Shown: positions 8,038 to 17,194 of the stretch, one piece after another
Layout: each line of letters starts with the position of its first letter
How positions within the stretch are numbered: position 1 is the stretch's first letter
NCBI RefSeq assembly: GCF_036226365.1
Contig: NZ_CP108462.1
Span: forward strand, 5,781,501-5,845,500
Origin: Streptomyces sp. NBC_01262
Lineage (GTDB): Bacteria > Actinomycetota > Actinomycetes > Streptomycetales > Streptomycetaceae
Direction of reading: 5' to 3'
DNA: 64,000 nucleotides
Program-made: the position numbers and the translations under genes
Notes under the pieces: model-generated
Told to the model about the DNA's origin: nothing
What the model saw: only the letters and a program-made list of their open reading frames with translations
Databases searched by the model: none

Positions 8038-8892
8038 ATGGCCGGTTACGCCGACGGTGTCCCCTGCTGGGCGGATGCCATGCTGCCCGACCTGGAGGCC
8101 GGCAAGCGGTTCTACGGGGAGCTGTTCGGCTGGACCTTCCAGGACGGCGACGAGAAGTTCGGCTACTACACGCAGGCGTTCGCGGCGGACGGGAAGAACG
8201 TCGCTGCGCTCGCGCCCAAACCCGACGGGCGCATGCCGACCGTCTGGAACCTCTACCTCGCGGCGGCGGACGCGCAGGCGACCGCCCGCCGGATCGTGGA
8301 GGCGGGTGGGCAGTTGGTCATGGACCCCATGGCGGTGGCCGATTTCGGCACGATGCTGATGGCCGCCGACCCCGGGGGCGCGGTTTTCGGCGCCTGGCAG
8401 AGCGGTACGCACAAGGGCTTCGAGAAGACCGGGGAGCCGGGGTCGTACGCGTGGGCGGAAATCTTCACGCGTGAGGCGGAGAGCGTCGACCGCTTCTACG
8501 AAACCGTGTTCGGCTACGACAGCGCCCGGGTCGAAGGCGGCGAAGGCGGCGAAGGTGGCGAGGCCGGCGAGAGCGGCGAAGGCGACGCGAGCGACGAGAG
8601 CCGCGCGAGCGGTGAGGGATTCGACTACGCGGTGTACGCGCCGGAGGGCAGGAAGGCGACTCCGGACAGCGCCGTCATGGGGCGTTACGTGATGGGGCCG
8701 GACCTTCCCGCCGAGCTTCCGGCGCACTTCAACGTGTATTTCGCGGTGGAGAACGCCGACCGGGCCGCCGAAACGATCCGGCGCCTCGGCGGCCGGGTCA
8801 CCCGGGGCCCCGAGGACTCGCCGTACGGCCGCTGGGCGGCGGTGGCTGACGATCAGGGGGCAAATTTCTCGATCATCCAGGAGCTGGGCTGA
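8038..8892 (+). CDS. VOC-family (glyoxalase/dioxygenase-like) protein with two domains, 284 aa
   Basis: Two vicinal-oxygen-chelate modules are visible, about residues 6-120 and 135-280, each starting with a short-chain motif (WADAMLPDLEAGKRFYGELF; EAESVDRFYETVF). Proteins of this layout are annotated as glyoxalase-like or hydrolase (CFP30B type), and substrates are usually unknown. The second module is interrupted at about residues 164-195 by a Gly/Glu/Ser-rich insert encoded by short GC-rich repeats (around 8535-8610), an in-frame expansion unlike the rest. ATG 8038 has GAGAGGA upstream. There is no operator of the main family in front. Confidence 0.8.
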   Translation: MAGYADGVPCWADAMLPDLEAGKRFYGELFGWTFQDGDEKFGYYTQAFAADGKNVAALAPKPDGRMPTVWNLYLAAADAQATARRIVEAGGQLVMDPMAVADFGTMLMAADPGGAVFGAWQSGTHKGFEKTGEPGSYAWAEIFTREAESVDRFYETVFGYDSARVEGGEGGEGGEAGESGEGDASDESRASGEGFDYAVYAPEGRKATPDSAVMGRYVMGPDLPAELPAHFNVYFAVENADRAAETIRRLGGRVTRGPEDSPYGRWAAVADDQGANFSIIQELG

Positions 8893-9069
8893 GCACTGTC
8901 GAGTTCCGCTGAACCTCAGACAGACGGCAGCCGTACCCATGGGTAACGGCTACGCGTCTCAAGAATCGCCGTGTCGACACGGCCCCGGGTTCGCAACTGA
9001 TACTCATCCCAGGAAGAATCAGTTCCCGGACCCCGGGACGGGGGGAACCCACGGGGAGGTGGCAGGGCA

Positions 9070-11466
<2,397 letters not shown>

Positions 11467-11535
11467 TGGCCCGGGGGCCTGCCCGGCTGCTGTTAGGGTG
11501 ATCGCCGTTTTGGCATTCCAACGGGGGTTCGTCTC

Positions 11536-12039
11536 ATGCAGCGTCGATTGGGCAGGCTGCGGCTTGTCGCCGTACTCGCCGTCGTGGTCGTGTCGTTGAC
11601 CGGGTTCCAGACGCGGGTGTACAAGCACCGCAGCAGTGGGAGCGGCAGTGGCGGAGGATGCAGCAGCAGCCACAGCAGCTCGCACTCGTACAACAGCGGT
11701 TCGTCCGGCAGCACGTCCGGGTCCGGCAGTACGACCGGCAGTACGACCGGCAGTACGACCGGCAGCACGTCCGGCAGCGGCACGAAGCCGACCGCGAGCG
11801 TGAAGTCCTGCGCCGACGGTGACGGCAGTTCGGTGGTCGTGGTCGATGACACCGCGGGCGGCAAGGGCGGGGACTACGTCGTGGAGGTGACCTTCTACGA
11901 CGCGGACGGGACGAAGGTCGACACCGGCCGGAAGTCGGCGTACATCATCGCCGGCGGAACGACGCAGGTCGTGGTCGAGATGGACGACCCGGCGCTCGAT
12001 GACGGTCACCTCACCTGCAAGGTCACCGGCCTTTCCTGA
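11536..12039 (+). CDS. Small exported protein with Ser/Gly/Thr repeat region, 167 aa
   Basis: The protein has a signal peptide (about residues 1-24) and then a low-complexity Ser/Gly/Thr segment (about 33-85) containing GSTTGSTTGSTTGST. A compact C-terminal domain (about 90-167) looks beta-rich, with two cysteines likely disulphide-bonded. No family is recognised. The C-terminal part resembles small extracellular immunoglobulin-like FxxYDADG-type modules in general character only. It is convergent with the enoyl-CoA hydratase gene, with 3 bp between stops. Confidence 0.6.
   Translation: MQRRLGRLRLVAVLAVVVVSLTGFQTRVYKHRSSGSGSGGGCSSSHSSSHSYNSGSSGSTSGSGSTTGSTTGSTTGSTSGSGTKPTASVKSCADGDGSSVVVVDDTAGGKGGDYVVEVTFYDADGTKVDTGRKSAYIIAGGTTQVVVEMDDPALDDGHLTCKVTGLS
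11725..11772 (+). repeat. 12-bp tandem repeat inside the exported protein gene
   Basis: GGCAGTACGACC occurs three times exactly plus a fourth diverged copy, encoding GSTT units. Such in-frame repeats can expand or contract. Confidence 0.85.
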
Positions 12040-12042
12040 CGG

Positions 12043-12828
12043 TCAGCGGACGCGGAAGTCGCGGCGTCTGGCCGTGAACAGCTCCGCCTGCCGTTCCAGG
12101 GGAAGGCTCCCCAGGGCGATGAGATGCGGCGCATGCGCAAGGGCGTGTGTGCGGGCCGCCTCGTGGGCGGACCAGACGGCGCGGACCGTGCCCTGGACGG
12201 CTTCGGTGGGGTGGGAGGCGATGACGGCTGCCGTGCGCAGGGCGGTTTCGAGGAGGTCGGGGCCGGGGACGACCTCGCTGACCAGGCCGGTTTCGTAGGC
12301 GCGTTGCGCGGTGAGGCGTTCGGCGGTGCCCATGAGGGACATGCGCATGACTTCGCCGTAGGGCATGCGCTGGGCCATGGAGATGGCCTCGTAGGCGCTG
12401 ACCATGCCGTAGGTGGTGTGGGGGTCGAAGAAGGTCGCGTGCGCGGCGGCGATGATGAACTCGCTCTCGCCGAGGAAGTAGAAGGCGCCGCCGCAGGCCA
12501 TGCCGTTGACGGCGGCGATGACGGGCTTCCAGAGGTCGTTGGCCTTGGGCCCGATGGCGTGCAGGGGGTCGTCGACGCAGAAGGGGGATGACGGCTGCGG
12601 GATGCCGGCGGTGGCGTCGCGGTCGATGCCGGTGCAGAAGGCGCGGTCGCCGGAGCCGGTGAGGACGATGACGTTGATCTCGTCGGTCATTCTGAACTGC
12701 TGCCAGAGGGCCTTGAGTCCGGCGGCGGTGGCGAGGTCGATCGCGTTGTGGCGGTCGGGCCGGTCGAGGGTGACCAGCGCGACGCCGTCCTTTGTCTCAC
12801 ACCGCAAGCCAGCGGGGGATGCCGTCAT
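12043..12828 (-). CDS. Enoyl-CoA hydratase/isomerase (crotonase) family, 261 aa
   Basis: The crotonase fold runs through residues about 8-200: VALVTLDRPDRHNAI at the start, the oxyanion-hole region AFCTGIDRDA and the second loop AVNGMACGGAFYFLGESEF. Crotonases hydrate enoyl-CoA or carry out related cleavage, and the exact acid/base Glu pair is not obvious here. It is the third gene of a leftward operon (thiolase-like, DUF35, hydratase) and overlaps the DUF35 gene by 32 bp. That overlap cannot be shortened much without losing the first beta strand. It is probably controlled from sites 6 and 7. Confidence 0.85.
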   Translation of the reverse strand: MTASPAGLRCETKDGVALVTLDRPDRHNAIDLATAAGLKALWQQFRMTDEINVIVLTGSGDRAFCTGIDRDATAGIPQPSSPFCVDDPLHAIGPKANDLWKPVIAAVNGMACGGAFYFLGESEFIIAAAHATFFDPHTTYGMVSAYEAISMAQRMPYGEVMRMSLMGTAERLTAQRAYETGLVSEVVPGPDLLETALRTAAVIASHPTEAVQGTVRAVWSAHEAARTHALAHAPHLIALGSLPLERQAELFTARRRDFRVR

Positions 12829-13204
12829 GGAACACCGCCTTCACGGCCGAGCCGATGCGGATACGGGCCGGGTCGAGGGAGTTCAGGGGGGCGCCCGGGG
12901 CGGTGACCAGGTTGCCGACCAGCCGGATGCGGGGGTCCTCGGCGAGCTCGACCAGGATGACGTTGTACGGGGCCTGGGCGGCGTAGTCCGGCAGCAGGGG
13001 CGGATGCGGGACGACGTAGGACCAGACGCGGCCGCGTCCGCTGACCAGCCGCCACCGCGAGCCGAAGGACTGGCAGTGCGGGCAGCAGGGGCGGGGCGGG
13101 AAGCGCAGGCGGTCGCAGTCGGTGCAGGCCTGGACGCGCAGTTCGCCGGCGCGGGCGTACTCCCAGAAGGGGGCGCCGTCGTCGTCGATCAGGGGCTGAA
13201 GCAT
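12797..13204 (-). CDS. Zn-ribbon/OB-fold protein (DUF35 family), 135 aa
   Basis: The zinc ribbon is complete (CTDC at about residues 28-31 and CPHC at about 42-45), followed by an OB-fold (GRGRVWSYVV onward). It lies directly downstream of a thiolase-like gene with one base between stop and start (TGAGATG), the arrangement known for Ltp2/DUF35 aldolase complexes. The two products very probably form a complex in which this protein binds the acyl-CoA. It is the second such pair in the window and should be compared with 2607-3029. Confidence 0.85.
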   Translation of the reverse strand: MLQPLIDDDGAPFWEYARAGELRVQACTDCDRLRFPPRPCCPHCQSFGSRWRLVSGRGRVWSYVVPHPPLLPDYAAQAPYNVILVELAEDPRIRLVGNLVTAPGAPLNSLDPARIRIGSAVKAVFHDGIPRWLAV

Positions 13205-13205
13205 C

Positions 13206-14354
13206 TCAACTCCTCAGGAGGAGGGCGGAGGTGGGGACTCCCTCGCCCGCTGTGACCAGGCAGGCGGCGGCGTTCGGGACCTGGGCGGTGGAGGTGCCGC
13301 GCAGTTGTTTGACGCCCTCGGTGATGAGGTTGAAGCCGTGTACGTACGCCTCGCTGAGGCCGCCGCCGCCGGTGTTGAGGGGGAGCCGGCCGCCGATCTC
13401 CAGGGCGCCGCCCTCGGTGAAGGCGGCGCCCTCGCCGCGTGCGCAGAAGCCGTAGCCCTCCAGGGAGAGCGGGATGAGGGGGGTGAACGCGTCGTAGATC
13501 TGGGCGACGTCGATGTCCTCGGGGGTGAGGTCGGCGTTCTTCCACAGGTGCCGGGCGGCGGTCCAGGCGGGGCCGGTGAGGGGGTCGTCGTTCCAGTAGT
13601 TGACCATGCCGTGGTGCTGGGCGGGCAGGCCCTGGGCGGCGGAGTGGATGTAGACGGGCGGGCGGCGGCAGTCGCGGGCGCGCTCGGCGGAGACGACGAC
13701 GCAGGCCAGGGCGCCGTCGGTCTCCAGGCAGTTGTCGAAGAGGCAGAGCGGCTCGCTGATCCAGCGGGAGGTCATGTACATCTCGCGGGTGAGCGGGCGG
13801 TCGTACATCACGGCTGCCGGATTCTGGTTGGCGCGGTTGCGGCAGGCCAGGGCGACATTGAACAGGTGGTCGCGGGTCGCGCCGTACTCGTGCAGGTAGC
13901 GGCGGGCCAGCATCGCGATCTCGTCGGCGGGCCGCAGCAGCCCGAAGGGCCTGGTCCACTGGGCGGGAGTGGGCAGCTGGGCGGCGGTGTTCGTCCACGG
14001 GCGCGGGCCGCTGCCGCGCTTGCGGGAGCGCCAGGCGACGCCGACGGTGGCCTGGCCGGTGGCGATCGCGGCGGCGAGGTGGGCGACGGTCGCGCAGGAA
14101 CCGCCGCCGCCGTAGCCGGTTTTGGAGAAGAAGGTGACATCACCGGCGCCGATGGCCTTGGCGAGCTCGACCTCGTCCGTCTCCTCCATCGTGTAGGACG
14201 CGAAGGCGTCCACGGCCGACGGCTCGATGCCCGCGTCGTCGAGCGCGGCCAGGACGGCCCGGCAGGCGAGGGTCTTCTCGGACTCGGGGAGGCGCTTGGC
14301 GAAGGTGGTCTGGCCTATGCCGGCTATCGCGGTGGCGTCCTTGAGTGCTGACAT
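13206..14354 (-). CDS. Thiolase-like acyl-CoA aldolase/lipid-transfer family protein, 382 aa
   Basis: This has the thiolase fold of the Ltp/SCP-x type. The region that carries the nucleophile in true thiolases reads SKTGYGGGGSCATV (about residues 77-90). The C-terminal half has QIYDAFTPL, GEGAAF and NTGGGGLSEAYVHG, where thiolases have a catalytic HPxGxxG. This pattern and the adjacent DUF35 gene suggest retro-aldol cleavage of a side-chain hydroxyacyl-CoA rather than thiolysis. It heads a three-gene leftward operon and is divergent from the acyl-CoA synthetase at 14414. Operator site 6 overlaps its start codon. Confidence 0.8.
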   Translation of the reverse strand: MSALKDATAIAGIGQTTFAKRLPESEKTLACRAVLAALDDAGIEPSAVDAFASYTMEETDEVELAKAIGAGDVTFFSKTGYGGGGSCATVAHLAAAIATGQATVGVAWRSRKRGSGPRPWTNTAAQLPTPAQWTRPFGLLRPADEIAMLARRYLHEYGATRDHLFNVALACRNRANQNPAAVMYDRPLTREMYMTSRWISEPLCLFDNCLETDGALACVVVSAERARDCRRPPVYIHSAAQGLPAQHHGMVNYWNDDPLTGPAWTAARHLWKNADLTPEDIDVAQIYDAFTPLIPLSLEGYGFCARGEGAAFTEGGALEIGGRLPLNTGGGGLSEAYVHGFNLITEGVKQLRGTSTAQVPNAAACLVTAGEGVPTSALLLRS

Positions 14355-14362
14355 TCCGTCAG
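14348..14362. promoter_or_regulatory. Operator-like palindrome (site 6)
   Basis: CTGACATTCCGTCAG has a perfect right half and a left half with one mismatch. It overlaps the start codon of the thiolase-like gene (14352-14354). Confidence 0.55.
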
Positions 14363-14374
14363 GCTATCGCTAAT

Positions 14375-14389
14375 CTGACGGATAGTCAG
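14375..14389. promoter_or_regulatory. Operator-like palindrome (site 7)
   Basis: CTGACGGATAGTCAG has a perfect left half and a right half with one mismatch. It lies 25 bp before the acyl-CoA synthetase start, with its centre 27 bp from site 6. Two complementary half-strength sites share this divergent promoter. Confidence 0.55.
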
Positions 14390-14413
14390 CTATAGGGTTG
14401 GGGAGTTGGTCGC

Positions 14414-15979
14414 ATGCGTGGTGACCTGGAGTGGGGCAGCATCCCCCGGCTCGTGCGGTACGCGGCCGGGCGGTACGCCGGAGGCGAGGCGGTGGTCGAC
14501 GGGCGGCAGCGGATCTCCTACGCCGAGCTGGGTGAGCGTGTGGAGCGGGCCGCGGCCGCGTGCATCGCGGCGGGGGTCGAGCCCGGCGACCGGGTGGCCG
14601 TCTGGGCCCCGAACACGGCGGACTGGATCAGCGCCGCGCTGGGGGCGGTGTGCGCGGGCGGGGTTCTGGTGCCGCTCAACACCCGCTTCAAGGGCGCGGA
14701 GGCCGCGTATGTGCTCGCGCGCACCCGTGCCCGGCTGCTCTTCGTCACCGGCACGTTCCTGGGGACCTCGTATGTCGCCTCCCTGCGGCGGGCGCGGGCC
14801 GAGCGCGAACTGCCGGACCTGGAGCAGGTGGTGGTCCTGTCCGACACCGCCCCGGAGGGCTACCGCACCTGGAAGGACTTCCTGGCGGGCGGCGACGCGG
14901 TGACGGAGGAGGCGGTACGGGAGCGGGGCGAGGCGGTGCGGCCCGGCGACCTCTCGGACATCGTCTTCACCTCCGGCACCACCGGCAGGCCCAAGGGCGC
15001 GATGATCACCCATGAGCAGACGCTGCGCGCCTTCGGGACCTGGAGCGAGCTGGCGGGACTGACGGAGGGCGACCGCTATCTGATCGTCAACCCCTTCTTC
15101 CACACCTTCGGCTACAAGGCCGGGATCATCGCCTGCCTGATGCGCGGCGCCGTGATGATCCCGCAGCCCGTGTTCAACGTCGGCACCGTCCTGGCCAATG
15201 TCGCCGCCGAGCGCGTCACCGTCCTGCCCGGACCGCCCACCCTGCACCAGTCGATCCTGGACCACCCGGCGCGGGGCGCGCACGACCTCGGCTCACTGCG
15301 CCTGGTGGTCACCGGCGCGGCGGTCGTGCCGCTGGAGCTCGTGGAGCGGCTGCGCGGCGAGCTCGGGGTCGCCACCGTACTGACCGCGTACGGCATGAGC
15401 GAGACCACCGGGATGGCCACCATGTGCCGGCGCGGGGATGCCGCCGAGGTCATCGCCGCCACGTCCGGGCGGGCGATCCCGGACACCGAGGTGCGGGTCG
15501 TCTCCGGCGGTGCCGGGCAGCCGGGGGAGGTGCTGGTGCGCGGCTACAACGTGATGTCCGGCTACTGGGAGGACCCTGAGGCGACCGCGGCCGCCATCGA
15601 CGCGGACGGCTGGCTGCACACGGGCGATGTCGGAGTGATGGATCCGGGCGGCAACCTGCGCATCACCGACCGGATCAAGGACATGTTCATCGTCGGCGGC
15701 TTTAACGCCTACCCGGCCGAGATCGAGCAGTCACTCGCCCGCCACCCGGACGTCGTCGACGCGGCGGTCGTCGGCATCCCGGACGCGCGGCTGGGGGAGG
15801 TCGGCAAGGCGTATGTCGTCCGGCGCGAGGGCGCCTCGCTCACGGCGGAGGATGTCATCGCCTGGGCCCGGCGGGAGATGGCCAACTACAAGGTGCCCAG
15901 GGAAGTGGAGTTCCTGGCCGAGCTGCCGCGCAACGCGAGCGGCAAGGTCGTGAAGGGCGAGCTGCGCACACGCGGGTGA
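14414..15979 (+). CDS. AMP-forming acyl-CoA synthetase, FadD3-like, 521 aa
   Basis: This is an ANL-superfamily ligase that activates a carboxylic acid through an acyl-adenylate and transfers it to CoA. Motifs in order are VFTSGTTGRPKGAM (P-loop, about residues 180-193), NPFFHTFGYKAG, TAYGMSETTG, WLHTGDVG, RIKDMFIVGGFN and the C-terminal lysine motif NASGKVVKGEL. The stretch around NPFFHTFGYKAGI resembles FadD3, the ligase for the steroid C/D-ring acid HIP in actinobacteria; this is a recollection of the family rather than a comparison I could run. It is divergent from the aldolase operon and sits under sites 6 and 7. It probably feeds the pathway. Confidence 0.88.
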   Translation: MRGDLEWGSIPRLVRYAAGRYAGGEAVVDGRQRISYAELGERVERAAAACIAAGVEPGDRVAVWAPNTADWISAALGAVCAGGVLVPLNTRFKGAEAAYVLARTRARLLFVTGTFLGTSYVASLRRARAERELPDLEQVVVLSDTAPEGYRTWKDFLAGGDAVTEEAVRERGEAVRPGDLSDIVFTSGTTGRPKGAMITHEQTLRAFGTWSELAGLTEGDRYLIVNPFFHTFGYKAGIIACLMRGAVMIPQPVFNVGTVLANVAAERVTVLPGPPTLHQSILDHPARGAHDLGSLRLVVTGAAVVPLELVERLRGELGVATVLTAYGMSETTGMATMCRRGDAAEVIAATSGRAIPDTEVRVVSGGAGQPGEVLVRGYNVMSGYWEDPEATAAAIDADGWLHTGDVGVMDPGGNLRITDRIKDMFIVGGFNAYPAEIEQSLARHPDVVDAAVVGIPDARLGEVGKAYVVRREGASLTAEDVIAWARREMANYKVPREVEFLAELPRNASGKVVKGELRTRG

Positions 15980-16036
15980 AGCCGCGGGCAGGTAAATCGC
16001 GAGCGCCCCGCACCGCCCGGTGGCCAGAATCGGGGC

Positions 16037-16735
16037 ATGACCAAACCCTGGGTGATCGACGAACTCGCATACGCAGGCCATGAGCACCTCGACGAAGCCT
16101 TCGTCGCCGGCTACGACCGCAAGCAGGGCCATCCCGACCCGGCCGACGACCTCGCCGCCCTCGCCGCGCACGGCATCGGCGATACGGCCACCGTCGTCGA
16201 CCTCGCCGCCGGCACCGGCCAGTTCACCCTCGCCGCCGCCCGCCGCTTCGCCCGGGTGGTGGCGGTCGACGTCTCCCCGGCCATGCAGGGCGCCCTGCGC
16301 AAACGGGTCGCCGAGGCCGGGTTGTCGAACGTCGGCTTCGCGCATGCCGGATTTCTCTCGTACGAGCACCCGGGGCCGCCGGCCGACGCCGTCCACACCC
16401 GCAATGCCCTGCACCAGTTGCCCGACTTCTGGAAGGGCGTCGCCCTCGACCGCATCGCGCGCATGCTGCGCCCCGGGGGCGTCCTGCGCCTGCGTGACAT
16501 CACCTTCGACTTCCGGCCGTCCGAGGCCGACACCGTCCTGGAGCGCTGGATGGACAGCGCGGTGAAGGACCCCGCGCTGGGCTACACCCGCGAGGACTAC
16601 GCGGAGCACCTGCGCACCGAATTCAGCACCTACCGCTGGCTCCTGGAGCCCATGCTCGCCGCTGCCGGCTTCGACATCGTAGACGCGGGGTTCGTGGGGT
16701 CCGTGTACGGCGCCTACACGTGCGTCAAGCGCTAA
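16037..16735 (+). CDS. Class I SAM-dependent methyltransferase, 232 aa
   Basis: The SAM-binding motif I is VVDLAAGTGQFTL (about residues 53-65), with VVAVDVSPAMQGAL as motif II, and the fold then follows the Methyltransf_11/25 pattern. LRPGGVLRLRDITFD marks the post-III strand. The substrate is unknown. The gene is preceded by only 57 bp after the synthetase stop, but no operator lies there. It ends one base before a 38-bp perfect palindrome. Confidence 0.85.
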   Translation: MTKPWVIDELAYAGHEHLDEAFVAGYDRKQGHPDPADDLAALAAHGIGDTATVVDLAAGTGQFTLAAARRFARVVAVDVSPAMQGALRKRVAEAGLSNVGFAHAGFLSYEHPGPPADAVHTRNALHQLPDFWKGVALDRIARMLRPGGVLRLRDITFDFRPSEADTVLERWMDSAVKDPALGYTREDYAEHLRTEFSTYRWLLEPMLAAAGFDIVDAGFVGSVYGAYTCVKR

Positions 16736-16773
16736 TTCCGCATGCGCATGCGCATGCGCATGCGCATGCGGAA
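16736..16773. repeat. 38-bp perfect palindrome of CATGCG units, terminator-like
   Basis: TTCCG, five CATGCG units and GAA together equal their own reverse complement. The core is strictly alternating pyrimidine-purine, so it could form a long hairpin or Z-DNA. It begins right after the methyltransferase stop and faces the convergent small ORF, so it could end transcription from both sides. Confidence 0.8.
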
Positions 16774-16876
16774 AGGACCGGCCGCAGCGCCCCCTCCGCG
16801 CCACGGTCGGTCCTCTTCCCCGTTTACTTCCCCGCTCCCCGTCCCCCCTGATTCCCCCCGCTGCCCGAGGCTCAGC

Positions 16877-17008
16877 TCAGGTCTGGTGCCAGCCGTCGGG
16901 CTCGACCGTGCCGTCGCTGGTCTTGGTACTGGTGGTGGGCTCGTCGTCGGTCTCCGTTGTGGTGGCCTCGGTCTCCTCGACCTCGGTCTCGGGTGTCGTC
17001 TCGCTCAT
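16877..17008 (-). CDS. Small acidic Thr/Glu-rich peptide downstream of the AfsR-like gene, 43 aa
   Basis: ATG 17008 is preceded by GGGGAGAG at good spacing. The product is almost entirely Glu, Thr, Asp and Ser (MSETTPETEVEETEATTTET and onward), ending DGWHQT. In S. coelicolor the short gene afsS lies downstream of afsR in the same direction and is its direct target; this ORF has the same position and orientation relative to the AfsR-like gene, with a 186-bp gap. I cannot show sequence homology to AfsS. A secreted or modified peptide precursor is an alternative. Confidence 0.5.
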   Translation of the reverse strand: MSETTPETEVEETEATTTETDDEPTTSTKTSDGTVEPDGWHQT

Positions 17009-17194
17009 CGGTCTCTCCCCTGGGCGTCGCGGAGGTGGACGGATACAACGCCCGCCTGGCAACGACCCCCGTGCGCTACCAGGCGGGCAGCTCTTGCAGT
17101 GATGGAATCGTGGCAGCAGCCGATAATCAACTGATAAACGGAATCTTCGCGGGTCCGGACCTGCGGCGTTGCCCGGCCGGGACGGCCGGACCGG

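Noticed and set aside
12031..12045. CTGACGGTCAG between the convergent genes at 12039/12043
   Set aside because: It shares letters with the operator but has the wrong spacing and overlaps two stop codons, so it is probably chance.
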